A stretch of DNA of 64,000 bases from contig JADBKO010000026.1 in NCBI GenBank assembly GCA_014896355.1, positions 1 through 64,000 on the forward strand. The letters are read 5' to 3'. Both the position numbers and the translations under genes were made by a program. How positions within the stretch are numbered: position 1 is the first letter of the stretch; each line of letters opens with the position of its first letter. Source of the stretch: Bacillota bacterium (lineage in GTDB: Bacteria > Bacillota > UBA5301 > Bu52). The notes under the pieces were generated by a model. The model ran no database searches, was not told the DNA's origin, and worked only from the letters and a program-made list of their open reading frames with translations. Shown one piece after another: positions 30,438 to 41,905 of this stretch.

Positions 30438-30455
30438 GGATTCGGAGGTGGCGCC

Positions 30456-32165
30456 ATGCCCCGCGGCTATCTGGCCCTGGTCCTGCACGCGCATCTGCCC
30501 TTTGTCCGCCACCCGGAGCATCCCCATTTCTTGGAAGAGGGATGGCTGTACGAGGCCATCACCGAAACGTATCTGCCGCTCGTGGATCGCCTGTGGCGGC
30601 TGCACGATAAGGGTGTGCCGTTCCGGCTGGCCTTGGGCGTGACCCCGACGCTGCTGTCCATGCTGGCGGATCCTCTCCTCCAGGAACGCTACAGCCAGCG
30701 TCTGGCGGCCCTGCAGGAGCTGGCCGACCGGGAGGAATACCGCACCCGCAGCCAGCCGGAGGCTTTGCATCGCCTGGCCTGTATGTATCAGAGCCGCCTG
30801 GCCCGTGCCCGCCAGCTGTGGGAGGGCTACGGCCACAATCTGATCCGGGCCCTGCGAGACCTGCAGGACAGCGGGCATGTGGAGATCCTGGCCTCGGCGG
30901 CCACCCATGGCTACCTCCCTCTTCTGGCCGTGCAGCCGGAGGCCGTGCGGGCGCAGATTGCCGTAGGCGTGCAGGCGTACCGCCATGATCTGGGCCGGGA
31001 CCCGCGCGGCTTCTGGCTGCCCGAATGCGGGTACTCCCCGGGTCTGGATCGCTTCCTGGCCTCCCAGGGCATCCGCTACTTCCTGACGGACGCCCACGGC
31101 CTGCTCTTTGCCCGGCCCCGCCCCCGCTATGCCAACTATGCTCCCGTCTTCACCCCCGCCGGAGTGGCGGCCTTCGGCCGGGACCTGGAGTCCGCCAAAC
31201 AGGTGTGGAGCGCCACAGAGGGCTATCCCGGGGATTACTGGTACCGGGACTTCTACCGCGACATCGGCTTCGATCTGGACGAAGAGTATCTGCGCCCCTA
31301 TTTGCCCCCCGGGCCCCGCGGCCCCGTCCGCAGCATGCTGGGGATCAAGTACCACCGCATCACCGGCCCCACGCCCTATAAGGAATGGTACGACCCGGAA
31401 CGGGCCCGGGAACGTTACCAGGTCCATGCCGGCAATTTTCTCTTCAACCGGGAACGGCAGGTGGAGTGGCTGGCGGACCACATGGACCGCCCGCCCGTGG
31501 TGGTCTGCCCGTACGACGCAGAACTTTTCGGCCACTGGTGGTACGAAGGGCCCGACTGGCTGGAGCAGGTCTTCCGCAATCTGGCGGCACGGCGCAACGA
31601 GATCCTGGAGCCCATCACGCCCGGCGATTACCTGGAACGCCATCCCCGCTGCCAGGTGGCCGAACCGGCCCAGTCCAGCTGGGGATACCAGGGTTACAGC
31701 GAGGTGTGGCTGAACGGGAGCAACGATTGGATCTATCCCCACCTGCACCTGGCCGCCCAGCGCATGGTGGAGCTGGTACGGCGCTATCCCCGGGCGGAGG
31801 GATGGCGGCGGCGGGCCCTGAACCAGGCGGCCCGGGAGCTCTTGTTGGCGCAGAGCAGCGACTGGGCCTTCATCATAAAAGCCGGCACCATGGTGGAATA
31901 CGCGGTGGGGAGAACCCGCCAGCACCTGCACCACTTCCACCGCCTGTTTGCCGCCTTGACCGGGCAATGGCCGGCACCGGCGTGGAGGGATCCGGTTGCG
32001 GGTACGGCCGGCGGCCAGCAGATTGCCATGCCCCAGGCCGGACAGCCGGAGGCGCCGGGCGGCCTGGATCCATGGCTATCCGCCCTGGAAGAGCGGGATA
32101 ACCTCTTCCCCTTCCTGGACTACCGGGTCTATTGGCCCCTGGCTGCCGCAGCCGGCGGCGCCTGA
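30456..32165 (+). CDS. GH57 family 1,4-alpha-glucan branching enzyme
   Basis: A 569-residue GH57 enzyme. The N-terminal GYLALVLHAHLPFVRHP, the nucleophile E190 in GFWLPECGY and the acid/base D354 in CPYDAELFGHWWYEG match the positions seen in characterised thermophilic GH57 branching enzymes; a DUF1957-type helical C-terminal domain follows (NDWIYPHLHLAAQRMVEL, QSSDWAFIIKAGTMVEYA). It makes alpha-1,6 branches in glycogen-like glucan. GGAGGTGGCGCC precedes the ATG. It is coupled to the DUF4912 gene and converges on the nucleotidyltransferase gene with only 3 bases between them. Confidence 0.93.
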   Translation: MPRGYLALVLHAHLPFVRHPEHPHFLEEGWLYEAITETYLPLVDRLWRLHDKGVPFRLALGVTPTLLSMLADPLLQERYSQRLAALQELADREEYRTRSQPEALHRLACMYQSRLARARQLWEGYGHNLIRALRDLQDSGHVEILASAATHGYLPLLAVQPEAVRAQIAVGVQAYRHDLGRDPRGFWLPECGYSPGLDRFLASQGIRYFLTDAHGLLFARPRPRYANYAPVFTPAGVAAFGRDLESAKQVWSATEGYPGDYWYRDFYRDIGFDLDEEYLRPYLPPGPRGPVRSMLGIKYHRITGPTPYKEWYDPERARERYQVHAGNFLFNRERQVEWLADHMDRPPVVVCPYDAELFGHWWYEGPDWLEQVFRNLAARRNEILEPITPGDYLERHPRCQVAEPAQSSWGYQGYSEVWLNGSNDWIYPHLHLAAQRMVELVRRYPRAEGWRRRALNQAARELLLAQSSDWAFIIKAGTMVEYAVGRTRQHLHHFHRLFAALTGQWPAPAWRDPVAGTAGGQQIAMPQAGQPEAPGGLDPWLSALEERDNLFPFLDYRVYWPLAAAAGGA

Positions 32166-32168
32166 CCC

Positions 32169-34727
32169 CTAGGGAGCGGGGGCAGGGTCCGGCCCGGGCC
32201 CTTGCTGCAGCGACACCAGGATCCGGCTGTAATGGGCCAGCAAGGCGTCTGCCTCTTCATCGGACCGGCCCTCGGCGAAGATCCGGAACACCGGCTCATC
32301 GGCGTCGGGAAGGACCAGGGCCCATCCGCCCGGATGGGTGATCCGGACCCCTTCGCCCCCTTCGCTGGGCAGCTGATCCAGCAGAAGCCGCATGACGCGA
32401 CCCTTCTGCTGCCAGGGGCAGGGAACGCGGGCCTGGCGCCAATGAAAGCCGGGCAGCTGGTCCACCAGGCCGCTGAGCCGGACGGGGGCTCCGGCCTCCG
32501 TCCCCGCCAGGGCTGCCAGCACCTCCACCAGGGCCATCAGGGCATCGAAGGCCGGATGGAACAGCCACGGGCTGGCCTTTTCGGGCCATTCCTGCGCCTG
32601 CCCGCCTCCGGCTTGCAGAAGGCGCACTTCCAGATCTTTCTCCAGGACGGAGCGGGGATTGGCCTGGGTCCGGATGACCCTGGCCCCCAGCTGCTGTCCC
32701 AGCTGTTCCAGGACGGCGGGTGCCTGCGCCGGAACGGCCACGGCCCGGCGTCCGCGGCGCAGGGAAAGGCCCACCACCAGGGCGAACAGCTTCTCGTCAC
32801 CCACGAGCCGGCCGCGGTCGTCCACCAGCACCACTTCATCGCCGTTGCTGTCCGCTGCCGCCCCCAGGTCGGCCTGGTGGTCCAACACGGCCTGGGCCAG
32901 GCGCCGGGCGGCGCTGGCCGGGTCGCTGGCCGCCGCCGTATCCCCGACCGTGTGGACGCGGCAGCCCAACCGCTCCAGCAGAGTTGGCAGCAGCAGGCCA
33001 ATGACGCCGCCGGAATCATAATCCACCACCACTTCCAAGTGGCGTTGCTGGATGCGGGCCACGTCCACGCCGGCCAGGAGTTCGTCCAGGTATTTGTCCA
33101 CCAATCGCGGGAGGAACGCCACCTGGCCTACCTGGGCCGCCGGCACCCGGGCGAAGTCCTCGCGCCAGTAGGCGTTTTCCACGGCCCGCAGCTGCCCCCG
33201 TTCCAGGTAAAGGCCGCGCTGGTCCAAGAACTCCAGGCGCAGCTCATCCCCACCCTGCCGCTGCCGTAGATGCACCCCGCCGGCGGTCCGCAAGAGCGTG
33301 ATGGCGAAGCGCAGCACCGGCAACGTGGCGGTGCCCAGATCGAAAACCCCCACGCCTGCCGACAACAGCCCGGCGATGAGGGCCCGCTTGCTCATGCGGG
33401 CCGCCGGTCCAGCGGAGCTGGCCACGGCCACCCGCCTGCCCGGGCCCAGAGTGCTGCCGAAAGCGGCGCCCAGGCGGGTGGCCACTTCCGGCGGGATGTC
33501 CACGTTGGCGATGCCCGACACGCCGGTGCTTCCAAACAGAGCCGCAGGGGAAGGCGGCGCCCACACCAGGCTGCTGCCGAGGATGACGCCGGCGTCGATG
33601 GTCTTGCCAGGCCAGACTTTGACGCCTGGCCGTAACACGGTCCGCTGCCCCACCGTGGTGTCGCGGGCAATGACGGCCCCCTCAAAGGCCGCGGCATCGG
33701 CCCGCAGGCGGGCACCGCTTGCCACCAGAGCACCCCGCAGCTCCACCCGCCGGTCCAGCAGGACCCGGGGCCAGACGATGCTCCTTTTCACCACAGCACC
33801 GGAGCGCACCAGGCAGAAGTCCCCCAGGGTGGTCAGGCCGCTCAGCATGGAACCGCGCTCCAGGTGACAGTGGCGGCCGATGACCGCCGGGCCCGCCAGG
33901 ACCACGCCGGGCTCCAGCAGCGTGCCCTCCCCCACCCAGATGCCGGGCGCAATCTGCTCGCCGGGGATCTGCACCCGCACCCGGCCGGCCAACACGTCAT
34001 AGTGGGACTGCCGGTATTGCTCCAGGGTGCCGATATCGGACCAGTATCCCCGGGCCACGAACCCGTACAGGGGCGCACCGCGGCGCAGGAGGGCGGGAAA
34101 CACGTCTTTGCTGAAATCCTGCACTCCGGGCCCGATGGCCTCCAGAATCTCCGGCTCCATAATGTAGATGCCGGTGTTCACTGTGTCTGAGAATACCTGG
34201 CCCCACCCGGGCTTCTCCAGAAAACGGCGGATGCGGCCGTCGGGCCCGGTGACCACCAAGCCGTATTCCAGGGGCGATTCCACCCGTGTCAGCACCAGGG
34301 TGGCCAAGGCCCTGCGCTGGCGGTGAAAGGCCAGAGCTTCCGCCAGGTCCATATCCGTCAGAGCGTCGCCGCTGATGACCAGGAACGTCCCGTCCAGGAC
34401 GTCCCGGGCCTGCCGCACGCTGCCGGCGGTGCCCAGGGGCTCCTCCTCGATGCGGTACTGGACCTTGACCCCATGGTCACGGCCGTCCTGCAGAAAGCTG
34501 GTAATGGCTTCCGGCAAGTGCTGCAGCGTCACCACAATGTCGTTGAAGCCGTGGCTGCGCAGCAGAAACACGATGTGTTCCAGCAGAGGCCGGTTGGCCA
34601 CCGGAACCATGGGTTTGGGCAGGTCGCAGGTGAGCGGGCGCAAGCGCGTGCCTTTCCCGCCGGCCATGATCACGGCCTTCCTGCCGCCCTGGGCCTTCCC
34701 CTGGCCCTTTTGCGTCACTGGGGCCAT
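32169..34727 (-). CDS. Sugar nucleotidyltransferase fused to a degenerate phosphomannomutase
   Basis: An 852-residue two-enzyme fusion. Residues 17-250 form a nucleotidyltransferase with AGGKGTRLRPLT and LPKPMVPVANRP; 255-385 a left-handed beta-helix (GEGTLLEPGVVLAGPAVIG); 395-852 a phosphomannomutase-like region. In the latter, the active-site serine loop (normally TASHNP) reads GGVHLRQRQGGDE at 483-495, the metal loop (normally DxDxDR) reads DSNGDE at 625-630, and the sugar loop (normally GExSGH) is replaced by EKAS. It is therefore probably catalytically dead and perhaps regulatory. It overlaps the upstream glycosyltransferase by 13 bases. Confidence 0.88.
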   Translation of the reverse strand: MAPVTQKGQGKAQGGRKAVIMAGGKGTRLRPLTCDLPKPMVPVANRPLLEHIVFLLRSHGFNDIVVTLQHLPEAITSFLQDGRDHGVKVQYRIEEEPLGTAGSVRQARDVLDGTFLVISGDALTDMDLAEALAFHRQRRALATLVLTRVESPLEYGLVVTGPDGRIRRFLEKPGWGQVFSDTVNTGIYIMEPEILEAIGPGVQDFSKDVFPALLRRGAPLYGFVARGYWSDIGTLEQYRQSHYDVLAGRVRVQIPGEQIAPGIWVGEGTLLEPGVVLAGPAVIGRHCHLERGSMLSGLTTLGDFCLVRSGAVVKRSIVWPRVLLDRRVELRGALVASGARLRADAAAFEGAVIARDTTVGQRTVLRPGVKVWPGKTIDAGVILGSSLVWAPPSPAALFGSTGVSGIANVDIPPEVATRLGAAFGSTLGPGRRVAVASSAGPAARMSKRALIAGLLSAGVGVFDLGTATLPVLRFAITLLRTAGGVHLRQRQGGDELRLEFLDQRGLYLERGQLRAVENAYWREDFARVPAAQVGQVAFLPRLVDKYLDELLAGVDVARIQQRHLEVVVDYDSGGVIGLLLPTLLERLGCRVHTVGDTAAASDPASAARRLAQAVLDHQADLGAAADSNGDEVVLVDDRGRLVGDEKLFALVVGLSLRRGRRAVAVPAQAPAVLEQLGQQLGARVIRTQANPRSVLEKDLEVRLLQAGGGQAQEWPEKASPWLFHPAFDALMALVEVLAALAGTEAGAPVRLSGLVDQLPGFHWRQARVPCPWQQKGRVMRLLLDQLPSEGGEGVRITHPGGWALVLPDADEPVFRIFAEGRSDEEADALLAHYSRILVSLQQGPGPDPAPAP

Positions 34728-36211
34728 GGAGATGCACCTCCCGCCGTCTTCCTGGCGTCCGGGGCGGTGGAATCCGCCGCGACGGAGCCCTGATCCCGGG
34801 GCAGCCTCGCCGCGTGGCGTTGGGGCGACGGCCGGGCGTGGGCTGTGCTCATGCGGCGGAAGAACTCCTCCACCTGACCCACAAACTGTTCCTCCGGCGA
34901 CCGGCCGGGTCCGGCAGGTTCCTGCCCCCAGGGGCTGGCCATGAACTCCTGCCAGACCTGCTCATACACTGCCGCAGTCTGGCCTGCCACGCGCTGCCAG
35001 GAATAATGCTGCACCACATCGGCCCAGGCTTCCTGGGCCAGGTCCCGGGCCAGTTCCGGATCGTGCAGGAGGGTCAGCACGTTGTTCGCCAGGGAGTCGG
35101 CGTTGCCGGGGTAAGCCTTGAGGCCGTTGACCCCGTGCTGGATGATCTCCCGGAAGCCGCCGGCATCGGCCACCACCACCGGCGTGCGGCTGGCCATGGC
35201 TTCCAAAGCCACAATGCCGAAGGGCTCATACGTGCTGGGAAAAACCGCCACATCCGCCACGGCCAGCAGCCGGTTGCGGGTGGCGTCCTCCACAAACCCC
35301 AGGAAGGACACCTGCTTCTCCAGGTAGAGGTCGTGGGCCCGTTCCTGCAGGCGTTGCCGCTCCGGCCCCTCGCCCGCCACCACAGCCCGGGCCCGGGGAA
35401 GGTAGGTGGTGATCTTGGGCATGGCCTCCACCAGGGTTCCGGCGCCTTTTTCATTCACCAGCCGGCCGATGAAGAGAAGGAGTTTTTCATCATCCCGGGC
35501 AAAGCGGCGGCGAAACTGCCACCATTCGGGCGATTCCTTAGGCCAGGGTTGGAAATCCTCCGGATGGACGCCGTTGGGGATGACGCGGATCTTGTCGTCC
35601 GGCAGCTGGAAAACCCAGCCCAGCTCCTGGCGCATATGCTGGCTGCAGGCCACAACCCGCCAGGCTTCGTATCCCAGCCACCACTCCACGTCGCTGATCT
35701 GGCGCTGCAGATCCGTATGCAGGCCGCCGTTGCGGCCGTACTCCGTGGCGTGGATGGTGGCCACCAAAGGCCGATGCCAAGCGTGCTTCACGGTCCTGGC
35801 TGCGTAGGCCACCAGCCAATCGTGGGCATGCAGGATCTGGTAGTCCTCCGGGCTGAGGCGGAGGGCCGCTTTCAACAAGGAAAAGTTGAACTGCAGGATG
35901 GAAGTGTAGAAATCCCGGGCCGGCGGGTACCCATCGCCCACACGCACCACGCGGACGCCCTGGTCTTGCTCCCCGCCCTTTTCCGGCGTGGCTGCGGGCC
36001 CGTCCCGGTGCGCGGCGGCAGCTTCCGGCAGGGGACCGGAACTCCGGGCCCGGGCCTCGCCGTCCGGGAGGGTGGAGCCTTGGGCCGTCAAGACCGTGAC
36101 CTCATGGCCGAGCTTCACCAGGGCGCGGCTCAGGCCCTGCACATGACGGGAGACTCCTCCCACCACCCGGGGCGGGTACTCCCAGCTGAACATCAGGATC
36201 TGCACGGGCAT
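34715..36211 (-). CDS. GT4/GT5-type glycosyltransferase (glycogen-synthase-like)
   Basis: A 498-residue GT-B retaining glycosyltransferase with the N-terminal donor/acceptor motif FSWEYPPRVVGGVSRHV, LHAHDWLVAYAA, IPNGVHPEDF, LLFIGRLVNEKGAGTLVEA and the ExxxxxxxE signature EPFGIVALEAM. WEYPPR-type proteins in Firmicutes and Archaea are annotated as glycogen or sucrose-type synthases. With the downstream nucleotidyltransferase and the convergent branching enzyme it suggests alpha-glucan synthesis. An Ala/Arg/Gly-rich insert lies around residues 48-80. ATG 36211 has GAAGAAGGG just upstream. Confidence 0.88.
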   Translation of the reverse strand: MPVQILMFSWEYPPRVVGGVSRHVQGLSRALVKLGHEVTVLTAQGSTLPDGEARARSSGPLPEAAAAHRDGPAATPEKGGEQDQGVRVVRVGDGYPPARDFYTSILQFNFSLLKAALRLSPEDYQILHAHDWLVAYAARTVKHAWHRPLVATIHATEYGRNGGLHTDLQRQISDVEWWLGYEAWRVVACSQHMRQELGWVFQLPDDKIRVIPNGVHPEDFQPWPKESPEWWQFRRRFARDDEKLLLFIGRLVNEKGAGTLVEAMPKITTYLPRARAVVAGEGPERQRLQERAHDLYLEKQVSFLGFVEDATRNRLLAVADVAVFPSTYEPFGIVALEAMASRTPVVVADAGGFREIIQHGVNGLKAYPGNADSLANNVLTLLHDPELARDLAQEAWADVVQHYSWQRVAGQTAAVYEQVWQEFMASPWGQEPAGPGRSPEEQFVGQVEEFFRRMSTAHARPSPQRHAARLPRDQGSVAADSTAPDARKTAGGASPWPQ

Positions 36212-36318
36212 CCCTTCTTCGCCGTTTTGCCCGTAGTTTCCCTCCTGTTCCGCCGGGCCATGCAGGCCGCGCTCCCTCCGCCGGGGTCACCGGACAGCCG
36301 CGGCCAGGAAGCCGCCGG

Positions 36319-37992
36319 TCACTCCCACTCAATGGTGGCCGGCGGTTTGGAACTGATATCGTAGACCACCCGGTTGACACCGGGAACCTGGTTCATGATG
36401 CGGCTGGCTGTTCGCTCCAGCACCGGATAGGGGATCCGGGCCCAATCTGCCGTCATGCCGTCCTGGCTGGTCACCGCCCTCAGAGCGATGGCATACCCGT
36501 AGGTCCGTTCGTCCCCCATGACGCCGACGGTGCGCAATCCCGTCAGGACGGCAAAATACTGCCAAATGTCGCGGGCCAGGCCTGCTGCCGCCACCTCTTC
36601 CCGGAAAATGGCGTCCGCCTGCCGCAGAATCTCCAGCTTTTCCGGGGTGACCTCGCCGATGATGCGCACGGCCAGGCCGGGGCCAGGGAACGGCTGCCGC
36701 TGCACAATGGCTTCCGGCAGGCCGAGCTGCTGCCCCAGCTGGCGGACCTCATCCTTGAACAATTCCCGCAGAGGCTCCACCAGCTGGAAACCCAGATGCT
36801 CCGGCAATCCGCCCACGTTGTGGTGGGACTTGATGGTGGCGGCCTTGCCGCTTTGGCCGCCGCCGCTTTCGATGACATCCGGGTATAGCGTCCCCTGAAC
36901 CAGGTAGCGCACATCCGGCAACTTGGCCGCTTCCTCCTGGAAAACCCGGATGAATTGATGGCCGATGCGTTTACGCTTCTCCTCCGGCGCAGTGACACCG
37001 CGGAGCAGCTCCAGAAAGGCCGGCCCCGCCTGCACATGGATCAGGGGGATCTGGAAGGTGCGGGTAAAGGTCTCCACCACCTGCTGGGCCTCATCCTGCC
37101 GCAAAAGGCCGTGGTCCACAAAGATGCAGGTCAGCCGCGAGCCCACCGCCTCGTAAGCCAGGGCCGCAGCCACCGCCGAGTCGACCCCTCCGCTGAGGCC
37201 GCAAACCAGGCGGCCGCCGGCGTTGGTTTGGCGGCGGATGGCTTCCACCGCAGCCTGCCGGAAGGACTGCATGGTCCAGTCCCCGCGGGCACCGCAGATC
37301 TCCCGCAAAAAGCGCTCCATGAGCCGGCTTCCAAACGGCGTGTGCACCACTTCCGGGTGAAACTGCACGCCGTAAAGGTGCCTGCGGGGATCCCCCATGG
37401 CCGCCACGGAGCAGTTGTCACTTTCCGCCCAGACTGCAAAGCCCGGAGGCGGCTCCAAGACCCGGTCGCCATGGCTCATCCAGCAAACCCAGGGCTGTTC
37501 CGGGCAAGTCTGCGCCTGCGCCTCTTCCTGGGGGCCGCAGGCAGGGCTGGCGGCGCCACCGGCCCGAGGCCCTCCTTGTGGGCCGGCGCCGTCTTCCACC
37601 GGAAAAAGCACCTCCGCCCCAGGGCGCAGCCGCAGATCCACGCGGCCGAACTCCCGGGCTGCAGCGGGCTCTACCCGTCCCCCCAGCTGATAAGCCATCA
37701 GCTGCATGCCATAGCAGATCCCCAAAACCGGCACACCCAGCTGATAAACCGCGGGGTCCAGCCGCGGGGCTCCGGGGCTGTAGACGCTGGCAGGTCCTCC
37801 CGAAAGGATGATCCCGATGGGCTGGAGCCGGCGGATATCCTCCAGGGGGGTATCGAAGGGAATGAGCTGGCAATAAACGTGGCTCTCCCGCACCCGGCGG
37901 GCGATGAGCTGGCTGTATTGGGCGCCGAAATCGATGACCAGCACCGTCTGGTGCCCATCCTGGGTTTGCGCATGTACGCTGTGGCCGGTCAA
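36319..37992 (-). CDS. guaA: GMP synthase (glutamine-hydrolysing)
   Basis: A 557-residue GuaA that aminates XMP to GMP. The class I glutaminase domain has C93 (VLGICYGMQ) with H212 and E214 (VQFHPEVVH); the ATP-pyrophosphatase has SGGVDS at 267-272; the C-terminal dimerisation domain ends [18 protein letters not shown] Gly/Ala/Gln-rich insert of about 33 residues (about 134-166) splits the glutaminase domain before WVCWMSHGD. The TTG start overlaps the hpt stop (TTGA), with GGAGGT nine bases upstream, so the two purine-salvage genes are translationally coupled. Confidence 0.97.
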   Translation of the reverse strand: MTGHSVHAQTQDGHQTVLVIDFGAQYSQLIARRVRESHVYCQLIPFDTPLEDIRRLQPIGIILSGGPASVYSPGAPRLDPAVYQLGVPVLGICYGMQLMAYQLGGRVEPAAAREFGRVDLRLRPGAEVLFPVEDGAGPQGGPRAGGAASPACGPQEEAQAQTCPEQPWVCWMSHGDRVLEPPPGFAVWAESDNCSVAAMGDPRRHLYGVQFHPEVVHTPFGSRLMERFLREICGARGDWTMQSFRQAAVEAIRRQTNAGGRLVCGLSGGVDSAVAAALAYEAVGSRLTCIFVDHGLLRQDEAQQVVETFTRTFQIPLIHVQAGPAFLELLRGVTAPEEKRKRIGHQFIRVFQEEAAKLPDVRYLVQGTLYPDVIESGGGQSGKAATIKSHHNVGGLPEHLGFQLVEPLRELFKDEVRQLGQQLGLPEAIVQRQPFPGPGLAVRIIGEVTPEKLEILRQADAIFREEVAAAGLARDIWQYFAVLTGLRTVGVMGDERTYGYAIALRAVTSQDGMTADWARIPYPVLERTASRIMNQVPGVNRVVYDISSKPPATIEWE

Positions 37993-38528
37993 CGGCGGTA
38001 AACCTCCGGTTTCAACACGCCGATGTAAGGAAGCTGGCGATAGTTCTCCGCGTAATCCAGCCCGTAGCCCACCACGAACCGGTCGGGGATGGTGAAGCCG
38101 TTGTAGTCCGGGGTGATCTCCACCTTGCGCCGGGACGGCTTATCCAGCAGTGTGCAGATGCGCAGCGAAGCAGGGCGGCGGGACCGCAGATTGTCCACCA
38201 GGTAAGACAACGTCAGGCCCGTGTCGATGATGTCCTCCACCAGCAACACGTGGCGCCCGGTCACGGTTTCATCCAGGTCTTTCAGGATCCGCACCACCCC
38301 TGAGGACGCTGTGGCTTGGCCGTAGCTGGATACCGCCATGAAGTCCACAGCCACCGGAAGGTCCAGATGGCGGATGAGGTCCGCCAGGAAAATGACGGCC
38401 CCGCGCAAAATGCCGATGGTCAGCAGATGCCGGTCTTGATAATCCCGGGTGATCTGGCGGCCCAATTCGGCCACCCGGCGCTGAATCTGCTCTTCGGAGA
38501 GAATGATTTCCTGCAAATCCGGATGCAT
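37989..38528 (-). CDS. hpt: Hypoxanthine phosphoribosyltransferase
   Basis: A 179-residue purine-salvage transferase making IMP or GMP from hypoxanthine or guanine and PRPP. The PRPP motif is [37 protein letters not shown] and [12 protein letters not shown] complete the family pattern. In Firmicutes hpt often sits by tilS and ftsH; here it is paired with guaA instead. Its own promoter lies at 38588-38616 and no guanine riboswitch is seen in the leader. Confidence 0.96.
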   Translation of the reverse strand: MHPDLQEIILSEEQIQRRVAELGRQITRDYQDRHLLTIGILRGAVIFLADLIRHLDLPVAVDFMAVSSYGQATASSGVVRILKDLDETVTGRHVLLVEDIIDTGLTLSYLVDNLRSRRPASLRICTLLDKPSRRKVEITPDYNGFTIPDRFVVGYGLDYAENYRQLPYIGVLKPEVYRR

Positions 38529-38587
38529 CGTTGAAGCCGACTTAAAGTGCGGCTATGCTGCCCCCTTGTCCCACAGGTAATATCGTT

Positions 38588-38616
38588 ATCATACCATACG
38601 GGTATTTCCCGGGCAA
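38588..38616 (-). promoter_or_regulatory. Putative sigma-A promoter for hpt-guaA
   Basis: TTGCCC (38611-38616), a 17-base spacer and TATGAT (38588-38593) on the minus strand. The spacer region contains a short CGGG/CCCG inverted repeat. The leader to the hpt ATG is about 50 bases. Confidence 0.6.
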
Positions 38617-38735
38617 CCGCCGCCGGCAGTCAAGGAAGATGCGTTCTACGGCAACTGTACTACAGCCAGTGCCTTCCGGCATACTTTTCCCCTGAGTAGT
38701 GGCAGGGCCTTCGCAGAAATGGGGGCCGGCACACC

Positions 38736-40079
38736 ATGAACACAAGGTGGCAGATGGGAAGCCGGCCCTGGCGCGGGGCCGGCCGGCTGGTGCTGGCAAC
38801 CGTCGTGGGCGTGGTCGGTTTGGTGCTGCTGGCAGTATTGTCTCGCTGCCCATGGGGGAACCCAGACACGGGGGCACCGCCGGTCGCAACGCCCGGCGGC
38901 GCCGGGGTGGGGCCGGGACCGTGGGAACCCCTGAGCCCCAGCGACCAGCAGATTGCTGAAGCCCTCCAGGCCCTTTACGGCGCCAGAGCCGAGGCCCTCC
39001 TGCGCGGAGACCCGAGCCGGGTGGAGACCCTTTTTGATCCCTCCAGCCGCTTCGGCCGCTGGGCCTATGAGCACGAGGTCCGCCGCATCCAGTACCTGAA
39101 GGTCTGGGCCGCAGCCCGGGGAATCCGGCTTCTGGAGGTCCAAAGCCAGATCGCCGTGCGCACAATTGAACGGGCTTCCGGGCGGGCCTGGGCCTACCTC
39201 GTCCAAACCCTGACCGTGGATTATGTGTACACCCGCAGCCATGGAAACGGCGCCGCCGGCGGGGAAAGTCCCAACGGCGCCGCCCGTAAAGTGAACCGCT
39301 TCCGGGTGGGCACCCGCCACATGGTGGAGGTGGCTTGGCAAGGCCAACGGTGGTTCATTCGCCGCGATTGGTATACAGACCCGCTGGAGGAGGATGCCGT
39401 GGTCTCCGATGCCCAGCCTGCCGAGGTTCCCGAAGGCCTTCGCAGTCCGGCGGCGCCTGGCTCCCGCGGCCCCTCCGCCACAGATTTGGGCCCAACGCCC
39501 ACTCGCCCCGGCCACCGCATGGCGGAGCCGGGCAAATTCGACCGCCAGGGCGCCGTGGCCTACGCCCGCCGCTGGGCAGGTTTGGCCCTGGGATGCCAGG
39601 GCAGCTACAATCCCCGCTACCGGGACTACACCTACCTCGGCGGGGATTGCACCAATTTCGTTTCGCAGGCTCTGGCGGATCCGGAAGGCGGAAGACTGGC
39701 TACGGACTCCGTATGGCACTACTCCTGGGGACACAGCCGCGGCGCCGGCAGCGGCAGCTCCACCTGGGTCCAGGCCGGGTCCCTGGCCCGCTACCTGGTC
39801 TATTCCGGCCGCGCCCAGCTGGTGGCCAGGGGCACGTACGAGGATCTGGTCAAGCCCACGCCGGAACATCCCTTTGGCGCCATCGCCCGGATGCAGGAGG
39901 GAGATGTCCTCGCCTACCAGGAGAGGGGCCGGGTGGAGCATCTGGCCATTGTCACAGGCCGGGACAGCGCCGGCTACGTACTGGTCAACACCCACACCGC
40001 CGACCGGGACCTGGTGCCCTGGGATCTAGGCTGGGATAAGAACACCATCTACTGGCTTCTGCACATCGTGGAGAGGTAA
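38736..40079 (+). CDS. Membrane-anchored amidase-like (Amidase_6) protein
   Basis: A 447-residue protein with an N-terminal anchor or signal (RLVLATVVGVVGLVLLAVLS, then CPWG), a middle region and a C-terminal domain from about residue 270 (FDRQGAVAYARRWAGLALG) to the end. GGDCTNFVSQALADPEGG gives the catalytic Cys, and VEHLAIVTGRD and VLVNTHTADRDLVPW hold the His region. This matches the putative amidase family Amidase_6, close to NlpC/P60-type peptidases, and suggests a cell-envelope amide hydrolase. It stands alone between divergent hpt and convergent groEL. Target substrate is unknown. Confidence 0.82.
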   Translation: MNTRWQMGSRPWRGAGRLVLATVVGVVGLVLLAVLSRCPWGNPDTGAPPVATPGGAGVGPGPWEPLSPSDQQIAEALQALYGARAEALLRGDPSRVETLFDPSSRFGRWAYEHEVRRIQYLKVWAAARGIRLLEVQSQIAVRTIERASGRAWAYLVQTLTVDYVYTRSHGNGAAGGESPNGAARKVNRFRVGTRHMVEVAWQGQRWFIRRDWYTDPLEEDAVVSDAQPAEVPEGLRSPAAPGSRGPSATDLGPTPTRPGHRMAEPGKFDRQGAVAYARRWAGLALGCQGSYNPRYRDYTYLGGDCTNFVSQALADPEGGRLATDSVWHYSWGHSRGAGSGSSTWVQAGSLARYLVYSGRAQLVARGTYEDLVKPTPEHPFGAIARMQEGDVLAYQERGRVEHLAIVTGRDSAGYVLVNTHTADRDLVPWDLGWDKNTIYWLLHIVER

Positions 40080-40120
40080 GGAGAAAGCCACAGGCAAGGC
40101 AGGCAGCACACGTCGAGCGT

Positions 40121-40166
40121 AAAAACGCGCCAGGCCGGGATCGCCGCAAAGGCGGCCCCGGCCTGG
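40121..40166 (-). terminator. Rho-independent terminator after groEL
   Basis: CCAGGCCGGG (40130-40139) pairs perfectly with CCCGGCCTGG (40157-40166), with an inner CGCC/GGCG stem. On the minus strand it is followed by GCGCG and five T residues (40121-40125). It also lies about 50 bases after the convergent amidase gene. Confidence 0.75.
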
Positions 40167-40207
40167 GATGTATAAGGATACGGACGCCGGGCAGGAGCCG
40201 TGGCGCC

Positions 40208-41845
<1,638 letters not shown>

Positions 41846-41905
41846 TTACTCTGCTCGCAGCGTAACAGAACGGCAATCTGCCGCCTCAAGGGGCAACCTG
41901 CGGCA

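Noticed and set aside
29532-31967. Long minus-strand open frame (811 codons) opposite DUF4912 and GH57
   Set aside because: Antisense to clear genes with catalytic residues in place; no domain recognisable.
38529-38735. Guanine riboswitch before hpt-guaA
   Set aside because: I looked for the purine-riboswitch core loops and found none; only a promoter and a short leader are visible.
38646-39995. Minus-strand frame opposite the amidase-like gene
   Set aside because: The plus-strand protein has a signal anchor and the GGDCTNF catalytic motif; the antisense frame has nothing recognisable.
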